DNA from: Isoetes engelmannii
Taxonomy: Eukaryota > Streptophyta > Lycopodiopsida > Isoetales > Isoetaceae
Direction of reading: 5' to 3'
Length of the DNA stretch: 24,224 bases
Assembly: GCA_011763485.2 (NCBI GenBank)
Contig: JAANSK020225525.1
Coordinates: forward strand, 1-24,224
The first letter of the stretch is position 1, and each line of letters opens with the position of its first letter. The position numbers and the translations under genes are program-made. This document shows, piece by piece, positions 9,433-20,041 of the stretch. The notes under the pieces are model-generated. The model saw only the letters and a program-made list of their open reading frames with translations, was not told the origin of the DNA and did no database searches.

Positions 9433-9441
9433 GAGAGTTAC

Positions 9442-11892
9442 AATATTCATGGTGATGGTATGATTATCTCCAACAAATTGCATGAATTGGGAGATCTGAG
9501 AAGCGGATACCTTCACTGGAGTTTCTAAACCCATCATAAAAGGTAAGTTTCAAACCATATAACAGATTAAAGAGAACAATCAGAAATATCAAAAGACTGG
9601 ATACCTAGCAGGAACCAATCAACTCCTTCAGTGCATGGTGGTGTAGTCAGAGAGCCCCTATAGTGCAGATATTTCAGGTTCTGCATACTCTCATTGTTAA
9701 AGACCTTACTGAACCAAAGTAAAAGCAATGCATGCATGCAAATTGCTTCATAGTATACGCATACATTTTAGTTATTCTTACATCTGGAAGAAGTGAAGCA
9801 GGGGTGAGAGAATTTTGTTCGTAACATCGTAGACTTCCTCGGCATTTGGAGTAAGGATCCCTGAGTATCAAAGCAAATAGATATGAGAACAAAAGTTGTT
9901 CAGTATAGTATAGCACAAGATCAGGACATACTTAAAGCATGATAGGTTTCAAAGGAAAAACACGTCCAATATAAAAGAAATGGCCATGTAAATTTGAGTA
10001 TTGCTCGAACAATTGGCAATTCAATTTCCACTAAGTAATCATAACAATACTATATTACAGGCCATACTATCTTTTCTTGTGAAGCTTCTATATGAAATGG
10101 ACACGTGCAATTAGTTCAAACATCAACTAAAGTATTAACTGAGAAACAATAGACCTTTTCCCTATGCCCTCCATTTCTGTCATATTGAAAAAATCAGTTT
10201 TAAGCTGGGGAAATTATTATGGTCTGCTTCTCAAATTTATTAAACCAGTGTCTAAGAAGTTCATTTTATACTGCACGTACATTTGTGACACAGAAATATT
10301 CCCAGCTTCTTTGAACAGCAGAATTAAAGAGTTGGCAAGATAAAAGCCCTTAACTCCACACTGGATCGTGATTGTGGTCTCGACCTTTGCTCTCTTATTA
10401 ACATTGTTAATTGAAAAATATGTTTATCGCGCATATTATCCTAACTCATTTATGAGATTGCTAAGCATAATTGATTTTTGCTATGGCTAATAAGCTAGAA
10501 ATTGTACCATTTTCTTCCATATTCTATAGGACTGTTCTTAAGAGCCTCTGACAAGCATCGATTTGGACGGATGCCATTGGCTGCTTCGAGCATGACTCTG
10601 TAAAGTATTAGAAAACCACCCTATCAGTTAGCATTATGCTAATAACATAAGGAAATAAGCTCGACCAAAGATGGAAAAAAAATAATGCAAGTGCTTCTTT
10701 TCCATAGAGCTTTGCAACAGGCCAAAAACTTATCGATGATACTAATGTTTCAATCAAGCTTTTTTTTAATCACAAATTTGATAGTTGAATCATCTATTTT
10801 ACAATCATTACACTTCTTAGCAAATTGGCATGAATGTCTGTCTTACCCCACTACAGCAAGACTCTTCATCCTCGTGTCCACTGCAATCATATTAGTTCTA
10901 TTATGATACTAATTTTCTATTGAGAGATAAAAATTGCTGCAAAGTAAAGAAGCATGCATGAGAAAGGGAGTAACAGAATATACAAGAATAAGAAACACAT
11001 TTATTGAGCAATCAAGCGCATGAGATACTCACAGTGCACAAGATGTGCCTCCATTGCATAGCGTTTTCCATCAAATAGGTGCTCTGAAGGTGTATGAAAA
11101 TGGAACTGCAAAAGCCGAAGCTCCCGTCCTCCAACCTTCAACTTGTTTCCTCCTTCAATGAAGTTTACCTGCAAGCTAGCAAATTTTTTTTTAACTATAG
11201 TAGAAAGAATTGGACTTTATTTTAAAAGGACACACGTTTGAAGAAAATTATGAAAACTGGAAGAATAATTAGCTGTGTGAGTAAGATTATGGGTTCAAAG
11301 AGAGAGTGCAAAATTTGTCACATAACAGGGATACACGAATAGAAAATATCGGTAGTTGCAAATTGGATAGAAATACCCTTGCTTTGGTGACATCTATTCG
11401 GTGTCTTTAAGCTAATCTTCAAAGTGTATTCGCATTTAACATCCGTCTTTGCAAAGGTAGTGAACAATCAATTAACCCAAGAGCCATTATCAGGAAATGG
11501 ACATAATATGACTTTACAAACACTAATGCTACTAGGGAATTGGAAAACAAACTCGCCTGCTTTGTACCCTGTGCAGTAGTGAGAAACGAAGCAGGCAAAC
11601 CAGTATCATATTCAAACACAAGGGGACCCAGAGACTCCCCATGCTTTAACCTGCCGAATTCAAGGTTAACAGGAGACTGTTCCTTCCCAAATGAGCACAA
11701 GCCTCCCCATTGTGCATCTTCACCATAGCTCCAATTCTGCGCCATTGTTTGATTGGCAGGAAGGGAAAGTGCAAGTGTTGATAATGCTGAGAGAATTGCA
11801 TGGCGCCGTGGAAAAGGACAGGAACATTGGGGAAGAAGAATGGGTTCATTGGGCATTGAGCACGCACTAGGAGCAAGCCACGAAGAGGCCAT
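9442..11892 (-). CDS. Alpha-type carbonic anhydrase, thylakoid-lumen type, seven exons read
   Basis: Catalyses CO2/bicarbonate interconversion with a zinc ion. Exons by eye: 11892-11557, 11168-11033, 10880-10847, 10597-10533 (or to 10508), 9860-9782, 9680-9605, 9524-9442, possibly 9040-8987. Exon 1 (112 codons) has a transit-like start, an RR followed by a hydrophobic run (ILSALSTLALSLPA) as in lumen-targeted precursors, then QNWSYG and GKEQSPVNL. Exon 2 has QFHFHTPSEH and EAHLVH, giving all three zinc His. Exon 3 reads DTRMKSLAVVG, exon 4 VMLEAANGIRPNRCLSEAL, exon 5 TPASLLPD, exon 6 YRGSLTTPPCTEGVDWFLL, exon 7 TPVKVSASQISQFMQFVGD. GGLCSFG and PPCTEG supply the two Cys expected for a lumenal disulfide. 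Exon phases agree except around exons 4/5, where either a longer exon 4 or a one-base frameshift is needed. Intron 1 appears to use a GC donor. Function is likely but not certain. Confidence 0.85.
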
Positions 11893-12395
11893 AAGATTCT
11901 ATGGTTTACAGTCTGCCTGGCCCTTTGAAAGCTTGTTGGTTCCTTCGAAGCACTCTGTATGTTAGCTACTATATCTTCTTTATAGCAGCGGCCATGCTAT
12001 CATTCGGGATCAGTGGCCTCCTAACCCTGGGTTGTGTGGGACTATCCCAGCTCGTTGTATATTGCATTTCTGTCCTCTTGTTTTAGGCCGGGATTCCATT
12101 ACGTCCGTTTGGGACTGGCTGAAATTCTTTTGTCGGGCAAAAGGCCTCAAGGGTATTAGAGCTTTATAATTATTGAAAAAGGGTAAATAAAGGTCCGGCA
12201 AAAGGTTTAAAGGGAAGTAGAGCTTCCGGAGCTTTTTTTTAGCGAACAGAATCTAGAGGCAGCTCCGTAACTTTGTTTATTCTCTTCTCTTATTTTTCCC
12301 TCTTTTTTTTATCTGTGCATTGCATTTCATTGCAATATTCTTGCAGTGATCTCGTACCCCCAAAGTCTCATAGATATCCAGAAATTTATTCGTAA
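11893..12395. promoter_or_regulatory. Divergent intergenic region, carbonic anhydrase / AFG1-like
   Basis: About 500 bp separate the two outward-facing start codons. It holds the TATA-like site of the carbonic anhydrase on the minus strand and, on the plus side, a pyrimidine-rich leader (about 12276-12312) before the AFG1 start. No conserved coding sequence is seen. Confidence 0.45.
11978..11984 (-). promoter_or_regulatory. TATA-like box of the carbonic anhydrase gene
   Basis: TATAAAG on the minus strand, about 86-92 bases upstream of the ATG at 11892. It would put transcription start about 55-60 bases before the ATG, a normal leader length. Assigned by position and match only. Confidence 0.5.
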
Positions 12396-13965
12396 ATGAC
12401 CCTTAAGGGATCACGGATTTTGTTGAGAACATTACGAAGAACGACAGGGATTAGCGCTGGGGGAACAAATATATTGCCTGATCAGTATTTTCCCATTGGG
12501 AATGCTATATTATTTCATAGCAGTAGAGATGTAGCCAGACGCGCCTTTGTACTGAATAATGCTAAAAAAAATAAGGCCTTTCGGAGACCCAAAGCATGTT
12601 TCAGCCCATATCAGAGGTTTACAGATCTCAACGTCTGTGGATAGCGAAGATAGAGAGACAGAGGCAGAAGCTGGAAATGCTGAGGAGCAAAAGCAAGCGG
12701 GTCCACTTGTTGAGTATGAGAGAAAAATAACTTCGGGATATTTATTACCAGGAGATAGGAATCAGGAAGATGCATTAAGGGTTCTGCAATCTCTTTATGA
12801 CAAGCTCCAATCCGTAGCCACTAATGGGAGATTAAATACAGAGATAATTCTGGAAAGCTCTCAAGAAAGGACAGGAGGTTGGCTTTGGTCACAAATTTTC
12901 TCTAGAGGACAGTCAGAATCACAAACCCCACCAATCGAAGGTCTATATTTGTATGGCGGTGTGGGTACGGGAAAGACAATGTTGATGGACATGTTCTATG
13001 AGGAACTGTCGAATACTTGGTCTAAGACAAGGAAGCATTTTCACGATTTCATGTTAAATGTTCACAGTCGTTTGCAAAGATATAAGGGGATGGCCGATCC
13101 TTTGGCTGTTGTTGCAGATGAGCTTTCAAAGGTGGCAGCAATATTGTGTCTTGATGAATTCATGGTGACTGATGTTGTTGATGCTCTCATATTAAATCGA
13201 CTGTTCGGCTACTTGTGGAAACGAGGAATTGTTTTAGTATGTACTTCAAACAGAGCTCCAGATCAACTATACGAGAGAGGCTTGCAGAGGGACCTTTTTC
13301 TACCCTTTATTAATATGCTTAAAAGGAGTTGCATTGTGCACGAAATTGGTTCCGTAACAGATTATCGTAAGCTCACTGCAGCACAAAAGGGATATTATTT
13401 TGCCGGGGATGAGGCGACAGAACTGCTTAGAGAAAAATTCCATCTGTTAACTGCTGGGAACCAAGTCAAGGCAGAAATTGTGGAAGTAGTCATGGGTCGA
13501 AAGTTACAAGTGCCGGAAGCTGCTGATGGATGTTGTTTCTTTCCATTCCATGAGCTGTGTGAAATGCCATTAGAAGCCACGGACTATTTTGGACTCTTCA
13601 ACAAGTATCATACTCTTTTTCTTAAGGGGGTTCCAGTATTTGGTTCTCATAACCGAATAGCGGCGTATCGATTTGTAACTCTAGTAGATGTTATGTATGA
13701 GCACCGTGCGAGGTTTGTATGCTCCGCAGAGGCTGATCCATTTGAATTATTCCGCGGGATTGTAACAATTTCTGAGGCACCTAAACGGACATCAGCTCGT
13801 GCAAGTCGCAGCGATGATGCAGATATTTGTGTTGATAATGAGCTAGGTTTTTCCAAGGAGCGGACTATCAGCAGATTGACAGAAATGCAGAGCATGGAGT
13901 ACATTGAATGCCATGCACCTGTTTATCTGGATCACGCCAACAATAAAACAGGACAAAGATCATGA
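12396..13965 (+). CDS. AFG1/LACE1-family AAA+ ATPase, mitochondrial type, intronless; frame change near the N-terminus
   Basis: AFG1 proteins are AAA+ ATPases of the inner mitochondrial membrane involved in quality control of respiratory complex subunits. The body, open from 12559 to 13965 (468 codons), shows Walker A GGVGTGKT (about 12955-12978), Walker B ILCLDEFMVTDVVDA (about 13141-13185), CTSNRAPDQLYERGLQRDLF and the conserved C-terminal DYFGLF and YRFVTLVDVMYE segments. A second open frame, 12396-12644, begins MTLKGSRILLRTLRRTTG, Arg-rich and acid-free like a mitochondrial presequence, and overlaps the body in another frame. The two join smoothly if one A is skipped in the A8 run at 12564-12571, giving about 522 residues, a normal plant length. 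Alternatives: a short form from the ATG at 12559, an unseen intron, or a sequencing error. I recall seed-plant homologues as multi-exonic, so an uninterrupted body suggests a retrocopy or lineage intron loss. Confidence 0.9.
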
Positions 13966-14159
13966 GTTCATTGTATTCATATTTATTGGCACCTGATGTT
14001 GATGTATGTGTCTTACCATTGGGTGGAGGGATCAAGTTGTTGGAACAAATTTCTGAATAGAGCCAAAGACATAAGAGTCTGCAAAAGAGATGGTTCCCAA
14101 TCCACTGAAGAGACTTGTTGGCTGAGATAAGATCTGAGAATGTTGAAAGTGCCAGCGTA

Positions 14160-15240
14160 CTAAAGGTATAACTGGAAAAAGCCAAGTGCATTGGGATCAT
14201 TCATAAACTTGCTGACTTGCTGAAGAACTTCCGGAACCCACAAAGTAAGATAACTAGTCAATTCATGTATATATTCCTTATGAAAGGCCGTTGACCATGA
14301 TCCATCAAGAAAGTATTTATTTTCCTTATGGAGGAGCATCGTGGGTTCCTGCGCATTGCTGTCACGTAGAGTAATAGGATCTGTGACTTCAAATTTCTCT
14401 TGCCAATGGGCAAGAAATAAATCGTGCATGACATAAGCCATGAGCTGAACAACCCGAAAGGCAAAGAATTCAGGATCTTCAACGTGAAGATACTGGAAAG
14501 GAATTAAGGCAGAGAAGAGCCCTTTATCCTCAACCGTGAGATCTGGCCATAGTTGCAAAATATCATTAATGAGCAAAGGGCCGAACCTGTCCTGCTGCAC
14601 TATATCATCGAAGCAAGAAGGTGTGCCTTCTAGACTTGACATAAGCATCATAAGAATCTGCAAGAGGAAAGTCAGTGTGGACCAATTTGGCCAAGGATGT
14701 ATATACATCTGCTAGAGTCTGAGCCTGATCAGCAAAATTGAGCACATTTTGAAGCTAATGCTGCAAATCCTGGATGTGCCGATCCTTTTCACCGACAACA
14801 CGGGTAAGTTCACGAACTTTGCGTGAAGCATGTGAAGCGCGCGAAGGGTGTAAATTTTAGGCTGGCAATCTCTGCATCATCTAAAATCTTCTGCTTCTGC
14901 AGTTCCTGAAGCTGGGTTTGCAGAACCTCAGCATTACTATGGGCATCTGCCAATTGTCCTTCCAACTACGAGTTGCAAACGTGAAATTGATCATTGACGA
15001 GCTTTAAGGTGGTATACTCAGCTTGCTATGTCTGATAAAGAACTGAGCATCTTCAAGAGCCCTGACAGTTTCTGTGGGGTGTGTCTTAAGACTATCCAGT
15101 TTTGTCTGGACAGAAGCGTGAAGAGTCTCTGACTGGACCTTGGCAGCATTGGCAGCACAAAGCTCTTCATGGGTGCTAAAGGGAAGGCCATGTTTTTGTT
15201 GTCTTCCAATTGTGTGGCTCTGGTGTACGCCAAGATCAAA
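14160..15240 (-). pseudogene. Broken coiled-coil protein with C-terminal globular part, unrecognised
   Basis: From 15180 downwards the minus strand reads STHEELCAANAAKVQSETL, ALEDAQFFIRHSKL, then in other frames AEYTTLKLVNDQFHV, LEGQLADAHSNAEVLQTQ, LQELQKQKILDDAEIASL and VVGEKDRHIQDLQ: classic heptad, Gln/Glu/Leu-rich coiled coil. Frame changes and in-frame stops break it at about 15015, 14965, 14850 and 14755. After a good acceptor (ttcctcttgcag, ending about 14660), an open stretch to 14160 encodes a globular part with GTPSCFDDIVQQD, LINDILQLWPDL and VVQLMAYVMHDLFLAHW. I do not know the family. It converges on the AFG1-like gene, with about 195 bp between stops. Confidence 0.5.
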
Positions 15241-15249
15241 TTTGTCAAA

Positions 15250-16289
15250 TTAGTAAATTGGTGTTTAAAAGAGACCCTTTTTTATTATGCTAGATATTCC
15301 AGATAACATCATAATCAAATACAATATACATCACCATGAGGAAATCCACCCATGAGACTGATGGCTTGGGTCTCCAAAGATCAATGCAGACATAATTCAT
15401 AGCAATTGATTTGGCTGGAAAAAGAACATGGCCATTGGGTAGTCCACTCCATCCGCCCCTCTTGTGCATAGTTTGTGGATAGGCTGATAAGTCTTGGAGC
15501 CGGACCGTAGCCTACCGAGGGCTTATCCAAATGGTCTACTCTTGGGATGCATCTCCCCAGTCCTGATGAGGCAGGAGGAGATCACTTCCTCCAGAGAATC
15601 CATGCCAATGGCATTCCCGGGTAGATCTTTCACACCAGAAGGATCAACTGCCATTGGACAAGTCCTTGTCATCCGGTATAGCTCCGCCACTCACAACGCA
15701 GATGGGCTCTTATGCACAGGCCGCAATTAATTGGGAATTAATAAGGCTATTCTAGACTCATCTTCTAAACATGGCTCTGGGTCTCTACCCCCCTTCCCAA
15801 TACACAAAAGGAGCAACAGATATCATCCATCCTAGTATAACAGAATGAATCGAAATAACAGACCTAATCTAACTAATCTAATCAATATGATTAGGATTCA
15901 TTCCTTAGTCCAGGTTACAGGTATGGGTTATTGGGTTCTAGAGATCTCCTAGGATTAAGAACAGGTACTAATTCGGCCTAAGAACAGGCGTGAAGCTTGC
16001 ATTGATTAATAGAATCGATACTATAACTGGATTCTTGGCGGCCTCCAATGCCTTGGGGCTCATCCATACCGCTGAAATGGATACAAATGGATGAAGAACT
16101 TGGAATCATCTGGTACAATGAGCTTTCATGCTGTCGCAAGGCTGGAATTATGACCGACACTGCTCCAAACGCTCCTTTGATCACTCACGACCGTCGATAG
16201 AATCCAAAAAATGACTTTTAGGGTCTTGCCATTTTTCCCCTATGCTTTAGAGTTAGTACTTGATTGGCCCACTTGACTCCTTAGGGAAC
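15250..16289. other. Intergenic region without a supported gene
   Basis: Short open frames such as 15494-15730 (+, 78 codons) occur, GC-richer than the surroundings and with no motif I know. Bases 15490-15720 could be the edge of a mobile element on compositional grounds, but I see no terminal repeats, primer-binding site or polymerase motif. Nothing else is recognised. Confidence 0.4.
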
Positions 16290-16640
16290 TGCCATATGGA
16301 ATTATGAGTTATATTCACATGTTATCTTAACATATGCAATATAATGGTCAATATTGCATGAGTCATAAATACAACGTTATTGGATTTACGGGATCAAGTG
16401 CAATGCACATGTTATATTAACATGTTGCCTCATGAGTTATATTATATACTATCATGTATAATATAATGTTTCCTAATGGTTGCATGGAATAAATACATAA
16501 TGTATTTATATCTCCATGGAGCAGTCCCTTACAATATATTAACATGCAAGCTATCTAGGTGGCATGCATGTGTAATATATTGACATATCCCATGCTTGAC
16601 ATGTACTGTGACATGCATTATAATATAGGTATTTATATCG
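16290..16640. repeat. AT-rich palindromic repeat cluster
   Basis: Variants of an acatgttatNttaacat palindrome recur: 16317-16334, 16407-16425 (acatgtta tat taacatgt, perfect 8-bp arms) and weaker forms to 16640. The phrase atgagttatatt occurs near 16303 and again near 16432. The cluster ends about 20 bases before the LINE remnant begins. It may be the core of a decayed miniature inverted-repeat element or simple AT-rich satellite. Confidence 0.5.
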
Positions 16641-16659
16641 TATAGTATACTGGAATGTC

Positions 16660-17907
16660 ATAGTCCCCATCTATAAGGCAGGCGACCCTCACATCCCAGC
16701 CAATTACCGAACAATTATGGTCAGTTGGCTATTTGTAAAATTGCTAGCCAGCATTCTTGAGCAACACCTAATGGCATGGATGGAGGAGGCACAAATGTGA
16801 GCCCTCACACTGGCAGAATTTTGGCCTTGACATTTTACCATTGATCACATAGACTATGGACCTGGGTTGAGGATAGCAGAAAATGCCGACATGGCCTGTA
16901 TTGCTGCTTCGTTGATTTTGCAAAGGCTTTTGATACTGGCCTCAGGAGAAGTTATGGGAAAGATTGAGGTTGTTGGGAGCCCCTATGGGTTTGCAAAATG
17001 CAGTTTATAGGTTGTATGAGACATGCTCAGGCAAAGTGTCACAGCTAGGACAACCTGTCAACAGTAGTATTGGGGCCCCCTAGGGCTGGCAGGTCTCCCC
17101 AATATTGTTTGGCCTCTATATTGATCAATTGAAAGGGTAGCTTGTTGAATGTATGGGTGACAAGGCTCAGCTTGTACACCACATTATTAGACAGTTCTTA
17201 TACGTTGACAATGTGAACCTCTCCGTCTACACTTCGGATGACATGCAGCGTCATCTAGATGCCGTGAATACTTTCTGCTAGACCATGGTAATGCGGGTTA
17301 ATCTTGCCAAAACTAGAGTGCTACTCATCTCATCTTCGTGCCAGCCAATGTTTCCCTCCTTCATTTATCAATGGCAAAATGTGGAGGTAGCACCTACCTA
17401 CACGTGCTTGGACATAGAGTTAGTTTCCTTCCACCACATACCGGACACTTCCTATCCAGTTACAAGCGATAGCGAGTTGGAAGGCATGCAGAACAACAGT
17501 TAAAAGGTAAAATTGTATGACTGGGTCCATCAATCACACTTGTTCAGGGTCTTGGTGAAGCCCATTCTATTCTATGGAGTTGAAGTTTGGAGCCCGGCGA
17601 TATCCCTGGCCACCTGGATGACCTGGAGCAGGTGCAACAAGCCTTTCTAGCTGGAGCACTTGAGGTAAAATTCACATTCTTGTATCAGCTTATCCTCTAG
17701 GAGACAGGTTTCTTGCCTCTACAAAGGGCCGCACTTGATAGCCACATTATATACTTTCAAAAAGTAGTCAGTATGGGCAATGATCGTCTCCCCAACCTTG
17801 CTTATACATGGCTGTGGGTCCGCAACGCCTTAAGGCCTGCTGGAAAGAGAGAGGAGCTCAGTCCTTCTCTCTATGGAATGTGCAGAAGCACAGGTTCATA
17901 CAAGTAA
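16660..17907 (+). mobile_element. Dead non-LTR retrotransposon (LINE) reverse transcriptase
   Basis: Plus-strand frames, broken by many stops and shifts, follow the order of a LINE reverse transcriptase: VPIYKAGDPHIPANYRTIMV (about 16662), SILEQHLMAWMEEAQ, then QVSPILFGLYIDQLKG (about 17088), the catalytic region FLYVDNVNLSV (about 17190), DDMQRHLDAVNTFC, MRVNLAKTRVLLISSS (about 17290), and a C-terminal piece LPLQRAALDSHIIYFQKVV (about 17713). The catalytic box is YVDN where active elements have (F/Y)xDD, so the second Asp is lost. The 5' part, with endonuclease, is missing. No poly-A tail or target-site duplication was identified. Confidence 0.85.
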
Positions 17908-18058
17908 ACTGAAGAGGATCACATCACCTGAAGCAGTACCTTGGTGCTTGTTTCCTCATTAAGCTTTGGGATGCTGGTGCTGTGGATTAGAGACTTGTTT
18001 TTTATGTGAAATTTACCTTAAGGTTGATCATTATGTATCCAATGCATAATGGGTACAA

Positions 18059-19078
18059 TCAATTTCTTATGTGTAGAGTGCAATCAATTTCATTTGCCTT
18101 CTCTCTCCCACCTTTAGCATAAGGCAATTGAACAACACACCTTGCACTGTCAAAAGATGCAGTGCGTGAAAAGTGCTCCAAAGTCATCAAGGTCATCATT
18201 AACAACCTATCTAATGAAGCATGTAAAAGACAGTGTATGGCCATTTGTTTTAAAGTTTCTTTCAATGGCAATGATATGTTGGTTATAAACAAGGAAAGCT
18301 GCGGTTGTTTCTGAAGAAAGTTTAGCAAGTATAAGCATAACCATAATAGCATCATCAAGTTTGCCTCCTGCTGCGAGATATTTCTGTCTTAGATCCAACC
18401 CACCCCTTCCCCAAGCCTGTGCTACCGCTATTTTATTGACATTAGGAAAAAGACATTGCTTGAAGTCATAGCAAGTACTGATGATGTTGTTAAACAAAGT
18501 TGCATTATTATAGAATGTCGTAGAATATGTGAATCCATAATTTTTTCTTATGCTAGCTGCCAGATTGTGGTGGTGGTGGTAACTTGAACATGTAGTACTA
18601 TGTCCATATAGAATAAGAGAAGTCATACAACATCCTCCTTGGGAACTAAAATACCCTCCTATGGCAACAACTACATTGTACGCTTTTGAATCTTGCTACC
18701 ATTAAAGAATGGTCTGTATCTGTTGTAGATGCCAGGCCAATGCCATTACACGGTGAAGCCATTCTTAAAATGTGAAGTTCAATGAGACACAATTGATTGG
18801 TTAGGCAAAATGCATGTGAAGTTGTCCCAATCAAGTAACCAATAGATTCACCCCTCTGGTACAAGGGAAAACAAGAACTCGTACAAACGCGTAGAGATGC
18901 AAAGTTGGAACTTTGCAACATGGTGTTAAACATTGCGAGGAAAATAAAGTGATGCCGCACTGTGGGTTGCCCTTGTAAAAATTTTGTAGGTGTGGTGTAA
19001 TAGTCGGTCTGTTTTGCCAACCATTTTAAATATAACTTCAAGTTCATGATTTTCAATCACCTTAAATTTTTCAGATGC
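18059..19078 (-). pseudogene. Unrecognised decayed gene, minus strand
   Basis: Coding-like segments in shifting frames: from an AG acceptor at 19079, EKFKVIENHELEVIFKMVGK; then 19000-18690, LYQRGESIGYLIGTTSHAF and MASPCNGIGLASTTDTDHS; then, after a frame change near 18690, a long open stretch to 18207 with AYNVVVAIGGYFSSQGG, YGFTYSTTFYNNATLFNNI and VAQAWGRGGLDLRQKYLAAG; the last part shifts again toward 18059. Gly/Ser/Thr/Tyr-rich strands suggest a beta-rich protein. I recognise no family. It may be the downstream part of the gene whose Arg/Gly-rich exons lie at 19582-19892; an intron of about 500 bp with plausible splice sites would connect them, though the phases I read do not match perfectly. 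Confidence 0.4.
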
Positions 19079-19581
19079 CTGCGTTATCTAGTATATCCAA
19101 CAAGATAAGCCATAGATTGAAATTGAGAAGAACATTCAGATTCAGAAGGAAATGTGGGCAAAATGCTAATCTCTCAGTTAGGAAAACCAATCGGGGAAAC
19201 CATCACTTCTATGCTGGCTATAGAGTATGGAAATGATGGTCAACTCGCTGGAAAAGAATAAGCTAACTTAGAAACCAAAAATTAGAAGAATGAAAGGTAA
19301 CTTATGATATCTTATGAATTAATCCTGGTTTTTCTAGTACTCCTACCTAATAGATCTCAAGATAACAATTTCATAAGCAGCTACAATTGGGGAGGAAGGC
19401 CAATTCTAAGCTGAGCTGATAGCAATGGAAAAAACAATTAAAGAAAATCTATTAATTGAAATCTTACTCAGAGGTTGATCGCTGTAGGCCATTACTTGGT
19501 TGAGCTGTGTCGTTGTTGCAATTGAGCTTAAAATTACAGAATGCACAAGTCTTATGTAAATTTAAAACATGACTGATCTAC

Positions 19582-19892
19582 CTCCACACCCTCTGTAGTA
19601 CATGCCCCTTCTACTACCACCACCATTGTAGCCTCCATAGTAACCTCCTATGTAGCCACTACGACGTCCACCATTGCGGCCCCCTTTTCCTCCACGAGAC
19701 CTCAGTGAGAAGTTTCTTGTCTGAAACAAGGGAAGCAATATTCCATTCAATTTTAGGGAACCTTTTTTATCCAATGCGCTTATAGGTCTTAAAAGCCACT
19801 GCATTCACCTTTTTGTAAAGGCGCTAAGAATAGATGTTCGACCATCCCTTTCTTTCTTTGCCAAGGGGAGCTAAGAACACACTAGGAGCCAT
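19582..19892 (-). pseudogene. Two exons of an Arg/Gly-rich N-terminal region, with one stop
   Basis: Exon 19892-19809 starts ATGGCTCC and reads MAPSVFLAPLGKERKGWSN, then IYS, a TAG stop, RLYKK; donor AAAAAG/GTGAAT. Exon 19720-19582 follows a strong acceptor (cccttgtttcag) in matching phase 0 and encodes TRNFSLRSRGGKGGRNGG, then RRSGYIGGYYGGYNGGGSRR, ending GCG at donor GTAGAT. Lys/Arg/Gly-rich (RGG-type) regions bind nucleic acid and occur in RNA-binding proteins and at the N-termini of some capsid proteins. Only the single TAG breaks the frame. The start is 149 bp from the start of the opposite gene at 20042. Confidence 0.5.
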
Positions 19893-20041
19893 GTAAGGAC
19901 GCAGCCAAGAAAGTATGCACTTTGTCATGATCCCTTTTTTAAACCATTATGTAAACCAAATCAGCCATTGTAGATGTTATTACCAAACGAGCCCTTTGTT
20001 TCTCTCTCAGAAGTTCCATCTACGAACGACTTGCAGTTACA

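Noticed and set aside
15490-15730. Possible LTR or retrotransposon pol fragment
   Set aside because: No terminal repeats, primer-binding site, protease, integrase or polymerase motif could be read.
19809-19892. Frameshift by an AAAG slippage in the first Arg/Gly-rich exon
   Set aside because: The unshifted frame gives the correct phase (84 bases, phase 0) into the next exon and needs only one nonsense change, so no frameshift is required.
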